Part shown: positions 44,902 through 51,575 of the stretch, one piece after another | How positions within the stretch are numbered: the stretch's first letter is position 1 | Layout of the letters: each line of letters opens with the position of its first letter | Virus record (IMG/VR): IMGVR_UViG_3300043446_001855 | Coordinates: 1-64,000 of that record | Direction: 5' to 3' (one strand) | Length of the DNA stretch: 64,000 bases | DNA from: a virus | The notes under the pieces: generated by a model | What the model saw: the letters and a program-made list of their open reading frames with translations, nothing else | Told to the model about the DNA's origin: nothing | Databases searched by the model: none | Position numbers and translations under genes: made by a program

Positions 44902-45441
44902 CTATAGCAGGTGATCGAGATCGAGGGGACCTACCTCTTGTCCACACTTTGTGCAGAGGAAGTTGCCCTCATCATCCTGAACGATATTAACGTGACGACA
45001 GTTCGTATTCACGCCTGTCGATCCGAACCCTTCTTCGCCCCGGTCGGTCGAACCAATAAGTTCGAACGCCGAACGGAGGGTGAAGGAATCCATCTTCTGA
45101 AAAAGTATCTGAGCGATGCGGTCGTGCTTCGCTACAGGAAACTCAGAGGCGGATGCGTTATAAAGGACCACCCCGATCTCTCCACGATAGCCGGGATCGA
45201 TCAGCCCCGGACTATTCAACACGAAGACTGAGGACTTGAGCGCCAGACCGGAGCGACTCAAGATGAGAGCGAGGACATCGCTCGGCAACTGTATTGCGAT
45301 CCCCGTTTTGATTAGGCGGGTCGAATACGAGGCAATGACCGCCGGCTCTGCGGCATACAAATCAAATGCGGCATCACTGTCGTGAGCCTTCTTTGGGACA
45401 ATCGCATCGGGGGTCAGTTTGCGACACGGGATATCAGTCAT
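44902..45441 (-). CDS. dut: dUTPase with C-terminal zinc-ribbon extension
   Basis: 179 residues starting at MTDIPCRK, with an eight-base overlap with the upstream gene. All five dUTPase motifs are present: AAFDLYA (24-30), SRSGLA (62-67), GLIDPGYRGEIGVVLYN (79-95), RIAQILF (108-114) and RGEEGFGSTG (134-143). It hydrolyses dUTP to dUMP and pyrophosphate, protecting DNA from uracil. The extra C-terminal 35 residues hold C148-H150 and CTKC (163-166), a possible zinc finger not usual in bacterial dUTPases. Confidence 0.95.
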   Translation of the reverse strand: MTDIPCRKLTPDAIVPKKAHDSDAAFDLYAAEPAVIASYSTRLIKTGIAIQLPSDVLALILSRSGLALKSSVFVLNSPGLIDPGYRGEIGVVLYNASASEFPVAKHDRIAQILFQKMDSFTLRSAFELIGSTDRGEEGFGSTGVNTNCRHVNIVQDDEGNFLCTKCGQEVGPLDLDHLL

Positions 45442-45742
45442 CGAGACCGATCTTCCCATCCATCTCAACGACGATGTCATCATGGAGTTGTCTAAGAAGA
45501 TCTGTATCGCCGATACAATCTCTAGCGATGTCATCAAGATCAAGGACGCACTGGATCTTGTCACGAACATCCATCAGAACAGTCATGCATGCACTGACCA
45601 TCAGTTTCTGCTGGAGAAGCGAAAGCGGATCGTCCATATCCTCGCAGCATCTTATTCCTACAATGAATGCCTCTGAGAATGCCTCGGCTAGCATCACGGA
45701 TATGTCGGATGCGAGGGCTGCGTTGCCGCTACTCTTGTTCAT
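45434..45742 (-). CDS. Unknown helical protein
   Basis: 102 residues from MNKSSGNAALASDISV, chosen because GGAG precedes that ATG; longer forms lack a site. All-helical, with AFSEAFIVGIRCCEDMDDPL and KIQCVLDLDDIARDCIGDTD. Strongly acidic C-terminal half. It overlaps both neighbours, so it belongs to the dUTPase operon. No family recognised. Confidence 0.6.
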   Translation of the reverse strand: MNKSSGNAALASDISVMLAEAFSEAFIVGIRCCEDMDDPLSLLQQKLMVSACMTVLMDVRDKIQCVLDLDDIARDCIGDTDLLRQLHDDIVVEMDGKIGLDD

Positions 45743-45929
45743 GGGTCTCCTTCTGACAGCAGGTGTCCGCAAGGAGCCGTGAAGCATGAAGGTAGCCGCA
45801 GTCATAGCAGCGCCAGCATTTGACAAGAGGGTAGCGATCAGACGCACAACAGAATGCGGCGTCACCGATCTCTCGGTAGAACCGTCGACATTCGCGGCAC
45901 TGATATGCAGATGTCTCTCTCGCCTTCAC
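45729..45929 (-). CDS. Small double zinc-ribbon protein
   Basis: 66 residues from a GTG preceded by GGAAGGAG. Cysteine pairs: CRECRRF, CC, CWRCYDC and CC. This gives up to nine Cys in 66 residues, enough for two zinc sites. It is likely a nucleic-acid or protein-binding adaptor. It overlaps the next gene by 14 bases. Confidence 0.6.
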   Translation of the reverse strand: MKARETSAYQCRECRRFYREIGDAAFCCASDRYPLVKCWRCYDCGYLHASRLLADTCCQKETHEQE

Positions 45930-45974
45930 TCCACTCCTTCCGTTCGCACACAGTAGCGGAGGTCAGGGAGATGT

Positions 45975-46304
45975 TCAACTATTAAAAAATCCGCCCGCTG
46001 AAGAGTAGTCCTTGTCGTCATCCATGAACCTGTAGATGACGGAGAACTCTTCCTCTGGACCGAATGTCCAGCCAGCAGGAACGGAAAGATCTAGCGCCCA
46101 GACTAGATCCTCAAACAAAAACTCTTTGTTGTCTTCAGATGCGAACTCGATATTCTTGTAGACATCAGAGTATCCTTCTCTTATTCTGCTATGACGAGAA
46201 GGATCTAACTCTTTGAGTATCCCATCCATCTTGGTTATCGCGTCATCGATACCGTCACTGATATCTATCACGACAACTTCGTACTTATCTCCAAAGGCTG
46301 TCAC
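45975..46304 (-). CDS. Unknown 109-residue acidic protein
   Basis: Start taken at GTG 46304, which overlaps the stop of the gene above as GTGA; another GTG six codons further upstream would overlap by 22 bases. Sequence contains YEVVVIDISDGIDDAITKMD and a final FSVIYRFMDDDKDYSSAGG. Many Asp residues. No motif recognised. Probably expressed with its upstream neighbour. Confidence 0.6.
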   Translation of the reverse strand: MTAFGDKYEVVVIDISDGIDDAITKMDGILKELDPSRHSRIREGYSDVYKNIEFASEDNKEFLFEDLVWALDLSVPAGWTFGPEEEFSVIYRFMDDDKDYSSAGGFFNS

Positions 46305-46732
46305 CCTAGGAGATCTCCCCACTTGTACTCCTCATGCTCTTCAAAGGCATCAATCATTCCTGTCAGATTGACACACTGAGCAGGAGAGTTGACCTTCCAA
46401 GTAAACATGTTCTTATTGTACTCATCAATGTGAGCATTGATTCGGATAGGAACTAGATACGAAGCACTCTTGACTTCGATGCTAGCCCAGATCTCATACA
46501 TCTGAACATCATCCACTTCGATAACACGACGCTGAAGAACTTTGACTGGAGTATCCCAGACAGCATCCTTGATGATGTTGATGTCAACATCAAACATTCC
46601 ACCGTCATTCCAAGCGTTGTTTGCCATCTTCATGAAATCGACAAAAGTAACTGATTCAAAATCAGTTTCATTGATGTCATCAACATCAAGATACGAAAGA
46701 TTATCAAGATTGATATCGTCGTCGTAAGTCAT
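46301..46732 (-). CDS. Unknown 143-residue acidic protein
   Basis: Start MTYDDDINLDNLSYLD chosen because AAAGGAG lies just upstream; a longer form would run into the structured region. Asp/Asn-rich N-terminus followed by a beta domain (YEIWASIEVKSASYLVPIRI). This is the first gene after the structured RNA element at 46772-46890, 39 bases away, so its translation could be regulated by it. No family recognised. Confidence 0.65.
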   Translation of the reverse strand: MTYDDDINLDNLSYLDVDDINETDFESVTFVDFMKMANNAWNDGGMFDVDINIIKDAVWDTPVKVLQRRVIEVDDVQMYEIWASIEVKSASYLVPIRINAHIDEYNKNMFTWKVNSPAQCVNLTGMIDAFEEHEEYKWGDLLG

Positions 46733-46771
46733 TGCAGTCTCCTTTACTTTATGAATGACCTTGGTTGAATA

Positions 46772-46890
46772 TAGTAGCCCCGGTTCCCACCCGGCTGTTC
46801 TGGTCAGCCTGCTACCCAACGTGTCGCGCACCCACGTTAGGACCCGACCCTCTAACGGCCTACGTCCCGGATGCGAACCGGGGACTACTA
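46772..46890 (-). ncRNA. Structured RNA element A (15-bp closing helix)
   Basis: About 119 bases whose ends pair (TAGTAGtCCCCGGTTC with GAACCGGGGCTACTA, one bulged base). Inside are a hairpin GGCTG-7-CAGCC (plus 46793-46809), and mutually exclusive helices AACGTG/CACGTT, CGTTAG/CTAACG and ACGTAGG/CCTaACGT. T-arm-like sequence GGTTCGCATCC lies in the 5' helix, but no cloverleaf. The extended -10 TGATATAAT ends right at the 5' edge. Lies between the Rpf-like gene and the 143-residue protein. Non-coding RNA or 5' leader switch; named class unknown. Confidence 0.55.
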
Positions 46891-46898
46891 TTATATCA
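46890..46898 (-). promoter_or_regulatory. Extended -10 element TGATATAAT before structured RNA A
   Basis: The minus-strand element directly precedes the paired RNA. Transcription from about 46884 would start inside the closing helix, so the RNA could begin at or near the CCCC of that helix. Only the -10 is convincing; the -35 region (ATGAGG) is poor. Confidence 0.5.
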
Positions 46899-46902
46899 GA
46901 AT

Positions 46903-47355
46903 TTATCTCACCTCATGGTAGGGTGCCTGCGACAGCGCAACGCCTGTGCATCCCCACGCCCACACTCCGTAACGATTGATGATTCGCTGCGCTTGAATCA
47001 TCTGCTCTCTTGGTGTCGCCCTATCTGCAGTCGGAGCCATATCGGTACCAGCGATACCCTCCTCATGCCATAGCGGCTCCCATATACCCAAACCTCCGGG
47101 GAACGACCAGTTCCTACGCTGGTGCCAATCGATACCCCACATGTACTTCTTCGGCCATGACCCGTCCTTCCTACGGGCGCTAGCGGGAGCGGGTTGTTCG
47201 CACCTGCCGATGGCTCTGAAGAATCTCCAGTTAATCACTCGCGGCTGCCTATGCTGCTTGAGAGTGCGGCTGCTGTTGTTATCCGAATGAACGATCTGAG
47301 CGGACGCTGGGGCAGCCAGAACCAGCATGACTAATATTGAAACGAGCACCTTCAC
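46903..47355 (-). CDS. Secreted Rpf-like transglycosylase
   Basis: 150 residues from GTG at 47355 with AGGAG seven bases upstream; longer forms start at an ATG without a site and lack a signal. Signal: VKVLVSILVMLVLAAPASA then QIV. The mature protein matches the transglycosylase-like Rpf domain: RFFRAIGRCEQP with the catalytic-type Glu, then WGIDWHQRRNWSFPGGLGIW and ATPREQMIQAQRIINRYGVW with CTG near the end. Rpf proteins cleave actinobacterial peptidoglycan. It is the strongest evidence for an actinobacterial host. Confidence 0.85.
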   Translation of the reverse strand: MKVLVSILVMLVLAAPASAQIVHSDNNSSRTLKQHRQPRVINWRFFRAIGRCEQPAPASARRKDGSWPKKYMWGIDWHQRRNWSFPGGLGIWEPLWHEEGIAGTDMAPTADRATPREQMIQAQRIINRYGVWAWGCTGVALSQAPYHEVR

Positions 47356-47887
47356 AATATCTCCTGACACTCGGGAGTTTTTCACCCGGTCGATAGCCGG
47401 GTCCGACAGGGCCAAGAGTCTTGCGAACTCTATCTACCGTTGCCGGTGTCAAGCGGCTGGGCCTCCCGGGAAGGACGGTTATTCGCACCTTCCCTACCCA
47501 CCCCGCTGGGTTAGGCACATGCAAGTACTGTGCCACACCAATGTGTAGATCAATGTGATAATAGCAGCAAGCACCACCAATATCTGCGAGAACAGTTATG
47601 ACGGTGCGCTTGCCATATCGAACAAGGATCCGTGTTCCTCCGGGTAGGCTGCCCATGGCCGAATGATTGGCCAGTTCGGCAACTCCCCATTTGAGCCTGA
47701 ACAGGTCGATGCCACCGAAGTATCCGATCCCATTGTCGTCCCATGATGTGCCGCCGAAGGTTGTGGCGTTGACCACATACTCTCGGCCCACGACAGGACG
47801 TTCCCCATATGGGAGGGGCTTTGCGGCTTGCGCCACCCCAACCCATAGAGGGAGGACCAGCATGATTGCTAACAGGTAGCGTTTCAT
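47279..47887 (-). CDS. Secreted RlpA-like (double-psi beta-barrel) protein
   Basis: 202 residues starting at MKRYLLAIMLVLPLWVGVAQ, a signal peptide ending near AQA-A. The mature part contains LPGGTRILVRYGKRTVITVL followed by HIDLHIGVAQYL, the spacing of the RlpA-like double-psi beta-barrel (GTRV-V...G--V-V-V-D...IDLS--A---L). Its last 77 bases overlap the start of the Rpf-like gene in another frame; the last 55 residues are basic and low in structure. RlpA proteins bind or cut peptidoglycan, so both products probably act on the same wall. Confidence 0.7.
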   Translation of the reverse strand: MKRYLLAIMLVLPLWVGVAQAAKPLPYGERPVVGREYVVNATTFGGTSWDDNGIGYFGGIDLFRLKWGVAELANHSAMGSLPGGTRILVRYGKRTVITVLADIGGACCYYHIDLHIGVAQYLHVPNPAGWVGKVRITVLPGRPSRLTPATVDRVRKTLGPVGPGYRPGEKLPSVRRYCEGARFNISHAGSGCPSVRSDRSFG

Positions 47888-47933
47888 GACCTTGCCCTTT
47901 TCGATTAAGATTAGGGCTAGAATATAGTGAGCC

Positions 47934-49772
47934 CTAGAACTCGCCTTCGGTGAGACGACGAACCAGATCAACGAGAATGTTGTCATCACGTTCGACCCTT
48001 TCACCGTCAACAATAGCGGAGATCACCGCTCGCTTGTTGTCGATAAGCGTGGCCAGATACTCGTCAATGGTCTGGTTTGCGAGCAGGTAGTAGCAGGTCA
48101 CAGGATTCTGCTGACCGCTGCGATGACAGCGATCCTCGGCCTGATGGTGCTTGCTCGGCGTCCACGTCAACTCAAGGAATGCAACGTTGGAGCAGACATG
48201 CTGCCAACCGTCGATGCCCTCAGCAGCGGCGTCGATATTGGCGACAACGATACGAACGTTATCGTCATTGACGAAGGTATCGATTGCCTTCTGACGAGCA
48301 TCGGCACTCATGCCACCGATCACCTTGACAGCCTGATCACCGAACCGCTCGGCAAGAATGTTGACAGCCTCACGATGAATGCAGAAGACTACAATCTTCT
48401 CTTCGGAGGTGAGGAAGTCATCAAGCCAAGAGCAGGCCGCATCCATCTTGCCACGCATACAGACCTGACGAAGAGCAGACAACTTGGTGATCGTCGCAGC
48501 AGACTGGGCACGGGCAACCTTCTCGCGCATCACACGCTCGAAGACCAACTGCCTTTCGTGCACAGGCAGGAACTTAATCGCCTCAAGATATTCGGGGTCG
48601 GTCTCGATCTGCTGACGAACCCAGTAGGCAATGCTGTTGCGAACCTTGATGTACTCGTCGCGGTTGCTGATGTCGAGGGGAATCGACACGCGCTCCTTCG
48701 GCGGAAGGTCAGCAAGAACATCGTCCTTGCGCCGACGGATAAGGATGCCCGTCTTGCGGAGACGGTCGTTGAGTTCGAACAAGTTGCTGGATCCGCTGGT
48801 GTCCCAGCCGTACCCATTGTTGAACGGACGACAGTAGCGCTCGATGAACCACCAAGCCTTACGACCCTCGGTCATGTCACTCATGCGACCGATGGCCTCC
48901 AACTGAGACACGAGTTCAATCGGACGGCTGGTGACCGGGGTACCGGACATGGCGATCCGCATGTCAGCACCCTGAGCAAGGACGACGGCGGCACGAGTGC
49001 GCTTGGCCTTGCGGCTCTTGATGAAGTGAGCCTCGTCCAGAATCACAGCACGATAACGATGGTGCTGGATACGGGTGAGCCAACTAGAGAGGATGTCGTA
49101 ATTGATAACGATGATCTTGACATCGCTCGGGATGGCCTTGGTCACACGACCGCTGCACAGGTAGATGTGCTCGTCGGGCATGTCCGGGAAGAACTTCTTG
49201 ATCTGCCGCTGCCAGCCCATCTTGACTGATGCCGGGCAGACGACAACAAGGGGCAGCGAACCGTCAGCAATGACAGCAGCCAGAGAACAGAGCGTCTTGC
49301 CGGTTCCCATCTCGTCACCGATGTAGACCCGGCGATTGCGCAGGATCCAATCGACGGCGGCTCGCTGGTAGTTGCGGAGTTCGCCGTCGAGTCCGGGGAC
49401 GTAGACGGGAGGACCGTCGTGAGCCTCGGACGCAGCACGGTTAGCCGCATGCTCTTCCTTCTGCTTCTCAACAGAGTCGATGACCGTCTGGATCAGGCGC
49501 TCGGCAGACTGCGTCCGCTTGAACCCGAAGCGATCAACGATGTCCAGCATTGGATCGATGACCTCATGCTCGGCGGGAAGCACCCAAGCATTAATCATCT
49601 TTCCGTTGCGGGGGTAGTAGTTCGGGTGATACTTGACACCCTGAATGTTGGCCTTGAGTGCCCGAAGGCTGTCGTTGATCTGAGCCGCCTCAAGCGGATC
49701 AATATCATCAACGGCGATGCCAAAGCCATTGCCATTCTTCAGAGCACCGAAGTGCTTAAAGGGCCTAGACAC
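47934..49772 (-). CDS. SNF2-family DNA helicase/translocase
   Basis: 612 residues from a GTG with GGAG five bases upstream. Motifs in order: RNYQRAAVDWIL (Q-like, about 133-145), Walker A GDEMGTGKT (152-160), DEAH (246-249), MSGTP (about 276), then domain 2 with EKIVVFCIHREAVNILAERF and EGIDGWQHVCSNVAFLELTW and the QAEDRCHRSGQ arginine-finger motif. This is the SMARCAL1-like group of SNF2 proteins, common in phages. It may remodel forks or displace proteins from DNA. Confidence 0.95.
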   Translation of the reverse strand: MSRPFKHFGALKNGNGFGIAVDDIDPLEAAQINDSLRALKANIQGVKYHPNYYPRNGKMINAWVLPAEHEVIDPMLDIVDRFGFKRTQSAERLIQTVIDSVEKQKEEHAANRAASEAHDGPPVYVPGLDGELRNYQRAAVDWILRNRRVYIGDEMGTGKTLCSLAAVIADGSLPLVVVCPASVKMGWQRQIKKFFPDMPDEHIYLCSGRVTKAIPSDVKIIVINYDILSSWLTRIQHHRYRAVILDEAHFIKSRKAKRTRAAVVLAQGADMRIAMSGTPVTSRPIELVSQLEAIGRMSDMTEGRKAWWFIERYCRPFNNGYGWDTSGSSNLFELNDRLRKTGILIRRRKDDVLADLPPKERVSIPLDISNRDEYIKVRNSIAYWVRQQIETDPEYLEAIKFLPVHERQLVFERVMREKVARAQSAATITKLSALRQVCMRGKMDAACSWLDDFLTSEEKIVVFCIHREAVNILAERFGDQAVKVIGGMSADARQKAIDTFVNDDNVRIVVANIDAAAEGIDGWQHVCSNVAFLELTWTPSKHHQAEDRCHRSGQQNPVTCYYLLANQTIDEYLATLIDNKRAVISAIVDGERVERDDNILVDLVRRLTEGEF

Positions 49773-49806
49773 ATGATCTCCTTTCGTGTGTCTTATTTAC
49801 GATTTA

Positions 49807-50091
49807 CTATCGGAACAGGTCTTCGTCTGTGTCCGGAACAATGCCGCGAGCGCTTGCGATGCGCTTCATATTCTGTCCGTACTCGTCGTCGCTGAGATTG
49901 TAGACGAGGCCGCTACGAATGGCAACCTCGTCCATCGCAAGATCCGCAGCGGACACACGCTCGCCGATTTCATCAATGTTCTCATCCTTGAGACCGAACG
50001 TGAACACCTCTGCAAGACCCTCAAGGCTGAGGGACGAGAGGTGCTGCCTATACTCATTGATACCGACCTTGCTAAAACTAATCTTATTCAT
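49807..50091 (-). CDS. Possible internal-start short form of 2H protein
   Basis: In-frame ATG at 50091 preceded by AAGGAGGCGGCG, a near-perfect ribosome site six bases away. It would give a separate 94-residue protein beginning MNKISFSKVGINEYRQHLSS, identical to the C-terminus of the 2H-like protein. There is no stop between the two starts. Either two products from one gene or a past fusion of two genes. Confidence 0.4.
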   Translation of the reverse strand: MNKISFSKVGINEYRQHLSSLSLEGLAEVFTFGLKDENIDEIGERVSAADLAMDEVAIRSGLVYNLSDDEYGQNMKRIASARGIVPDTDEDLFR

Positions 50092-50601
50092 CGCCGCCTC
50101 CTTCGTTCTTCCTATTACTGAGCCAGTTCTCTTTTCGTTCCACACTATCGAACTGAATGATACCACAGGTCGCGCTTGCGCCAACCTGACCATCTCTTGA
50201 AAGATCTGATCTTGCTCTCCGGATATGCCATACATGGTCATGTGCAGATAACCCGGATTATATTTCTTATCGTTCTCATCGCCAAGCCCTTGACCGCGAG
50301 GCAATACCTGAACTCTTATGAGGGCCTTCACGAACTTGCTAAGTCTATCTCTTGTGCTCTCTTCAAAGATGCCAAGAGTGTATGTAGCGATATACTTTTC
50401 TTCTACAAACCTTGCGCCCACCACTGTTGTTTGGTAGGGCATCTGTTTGCCAGACATGTCCATGATCTTGAAGAAGTTCAGGGCTTCGTTTCTCATCCTC
50501 CGTCCGTAAAACAGAGTCGCATGGAATTCTCTGACGACGGGTCGAGCGTTCGGTACTTGCGGCACGTTTTGAGCGTCCGTAAGTTTCGCATAAAGGGTCA
50601 T
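49807..50601 (-). CDS. 2H phosphoesterase-like protein with C-terminal extension
   Basis: 264 residues from MTLYAKLTDA, preceded by AAGGGGTGAT. Two H-x-T motifs, H27-A-T in EFHATLFYG and H120-M-T in YLHMTMYG, are spaced as in 2H phosphoesterases (LigT, phage Acb1). These enzymes cut cyclic or 2',3'-linked phosphates. The C-terminal 94 residues are helical and acidic and include an in-frame internal ATG with strong SD (see 50091). It may act on cyclic oligonucleotides as an anti-CBASS factor; that is conjecture. Confidence 0.7.
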   Translation of the reverse strand: MTLYAKLTDAQNVPQVPNARPVVREFHATLFYGRRMRNEALNFFKIMDMSGKQMPYQTTVVGARFVEEKYIATYTLGIFEESTRDRLSKFVKALIRVQVLPRGQGLGDENDKKYNPGYLHMTMYGISGEQDQIFQEMVRLAQARPVVSFSSIVWNEKRTGSVIGRTKEAAMNKISFSKVGINEYRQHLSSLSLEGLAEVFTFGLKDENIDEIGERVSAADLAMDEVAIRSGLVYNLSDDEYGQNMKRIASARGIVPDTDEDLFR

Positions 50602-50627
50602 ATCACCCCTTAGGTGTCGGAAGAACA

Positions 50628-50698
50628 AGGCATCAAGGGGAGTCGAACCCCTTCCCCAATGACTAGTTCCGACCGCCGAGGGGCAAACCTGCGATGCC
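50628..50698 (-). tRNA. Atypical tRNA-like RNA (no standard cloverleaf)
   Basis: Minus strand. Acceptor ends pair for seven positions (GGCATCG / TGATGCC, last one G-U). The T-arm AGGGG-TTCGACT-CCCCT is perfect. The middle 37 bases (GGTTTGCCCCTCGGCGGTCG plus AACTAGTCATTGGGGA) do not fit a normal D arm and anticodon arm; CCCC/GGGG pairing gives only a large loop. It adjoins tRNA-Glu with one base between them. A degenerate or remodelled tRNA; anticodon not assigned. Confidence 0.45.
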
Positions 50699-50699
50699 A

Positions 50700-50771
50700 T
50701 AGCCCGTCGGAGAATCGAACTCCGCTTACCGCCGTGAAAGGGCGGCGTCCTAACCGATAGACGAACGGGCC
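50700..50771 (-). tRNA. tRNA-Glu (anticodon TTC)
   Basis: Minus strand. Acceptor GGCCCGT / ACGGGCT (one G-U), D-arm GTCTATCGGTTAGGAC, anticodon stem CCGCC/GGCGG around CTTTCAC (anticodon TTC), T-arm CGGAG-TTCGATT-CTCCG. It closely follows bacterial tRNA-Glu. No CCA encoded. It follows the hairpin at 50774 and is followed by the atypical RNA. Confidence 0.95.
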
Positions 50772-50773
50772 AA

Positions 50774-50805
50774 GGGGGCTGGCGACCCGTAAGCCACCAG
50801 CCCCC
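50774..50805 (-). terminator. GC-rich hairpin upstream of tRNA-Glu
   Basis: Nine-base perfect stem (GGGGGCTGG / CCAGCCCCC) between the AT-hook-like gene and tRNA-Glu. No T tract follows on the minus strand, so it may be a processing signal or leaky terminator rather than a strong stop. Confidence 0.5.
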
Positions 50806-50813
50806 GTATTTTA

Positions 50814-51131
50814 TCAGACCTTCGCGGTGACCTGCCGCTTGATCTTGACGAACTTGCCCTTGACCCGACGCGGGCCAGTGCCCGCAGCGACCAGAGCGAA
50901 GCGGTCAGTCGGGTTCTTGACGACACCCTTGCCGACCTCCTTCGTCTTGCCCGGAGCCACGACCTCAGCAGCGATGCCGCTGGCAAGGAGGTTGCGCCGA
51001 TGGTGGTAGGCGAGCGCAGGCGTAGAAGCCAGCGCCTGCAGAACCACAGGCTGACCCTCCGGCGTGGTGTTGACCACGCTGAGGAAGGTCGGGGTGAGCG
51101 AGGGGCGACCCCTCTTCTTAGCAGTGTCCAT
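50814..51131 (-). CDS. Small basic protein with KRGRPS AT-hook-like motif
   Basis: 105 residues from MDTAKKRGRPSLTPTFLSVV, chosen for the GGAG upstream. RGRPS matches the core of AT-hooks (minor-groove binding). The remainder is Ala/Val/Lys-rich and ends in FVKIKRQVTAKV. Related KRGRPS/KPGRPP motifs appear in the products at 51152 and 56328. Probably a DNA-binding or virion nucleoid protein. Confidence 0.6.
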   Translation of the reverse strand: MDTAKKRGRPSLTPTFLSVVNTTPEGQPVVLQALASTPALAYHHRRNLLASGIAAEVVAPGKTKEVGKGVVKNPTDRFALVAAGTGPRRVKGKFVKIKRQVTAKV

Positions 51132-51151
51132 GATTTCTCCTTTCGCAGACA

Positions 51152-51394
51152 CTAGAACGGAACTTCGTCCGTTGCGATTGATCGAACAATGTCGAGGCAC
51201 GAGTTGCAGAACTTTGACGGGCGGCCTCGCTTACCCGTCCTTTCGACTGGTCCTTCGCACCGCATGCACGAATGGTTGTGGTGCTCTGAAACCTGAGAGC
51301 GACAGTCATGACAGACGACAGACGGTCGGCCTCTTTTGTTTGTGTGCGGAATCTTACCACCGCACACATTGCACGGCTGATTGTAATATCTCAT
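51152..51394 (-). CDS. Double zinc-knuckle protein with two KRGRPS motifs
   Basis: 80 residues with two tandem units: C-x2-C-G...KRGRPSVVCHDC and C-x2-C-E...GKRGRPSKFCNSC. Each unit thus has four Cys and an AT-hook-like loop. It fits a zinc-stabilised DNA binder. It shares the ATGA overlap with the micro membrane protein gene. A homologous unit occurs in the product at 56328. Confidence 0.65.
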   Translation of the reverse strand: MRYYNQPCNVCGGKIPHTNKRGRPSVVCHDCRSQVSEHHNHSCMRCEGPVERTGKRGRPSKFCNSCLDIVRSIATDEVPF

Positions 51395-51555
51395 GTGAGG
51401 ATAATTCCCAGTAGGCAGATTATCACACCCAACATAATTCCAAGAGCGAACCCTAGCACACCAGCAAGGATGATATTCGCTCTTTGAGTCTGACGCTCTA
51501 TATTCCTACCGCGTCTTATCCCAGAGATATAATCTTTTATCTCGGATTCAGACAT
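51391..51555 (-). CDS. Micro membrane protein, 54 residues
   Basis: Not found by length-limited callers. ATG at 51555; the stop TGA overlaps the next start as ATGA. Product: a charged N-terminus (MSESEIKDYISGIRRGRNIE) and one transmembrane segment (ILAGVLGFALGIMLGVIICL). Single-pass small inner-membrane protein. Could be a spanin-like, superinfection-exclusion or accessory protein; none is shown by sequence. Confidence 0.65.
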   Translation of the reverse strand: MSESEIKDYISGIRRGRNIERQTQRANIILAGVLGFALGIMLGVIICLLGIILT

Positions 51556-51575
51556 GATGCTAGTGTAGCAGATAA

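Noticed and set aside
46772-46890. tRNA or tmRNA reading of structured RNA A
   Set aside because: The T-arm-like hairpins compete with the closing helix, there is no matching acceptor or anticodon arm, and no tag-peptide frame.
47384-47402. Hairpin ACCCGG-7-CCGGGT before the Rpf-like gene
   Set aside because: It is inside the 3' coding part of the RlpA-like gene and lacks a T tract; too little support for a terminator or regulatory call.
47440-47456. TTGACA -35-like box upstream of the Rpf-like gene
   Set aside because: No -10 hexamer at 15-19 bases; the best TAGATA lies only 10 bases away.
48123-49229. A 368-codon open frame on the plus strand
   Set aside because: It is the antisense shadow of the SNF2 helicase gene; no ribosome site or recognisable motif.
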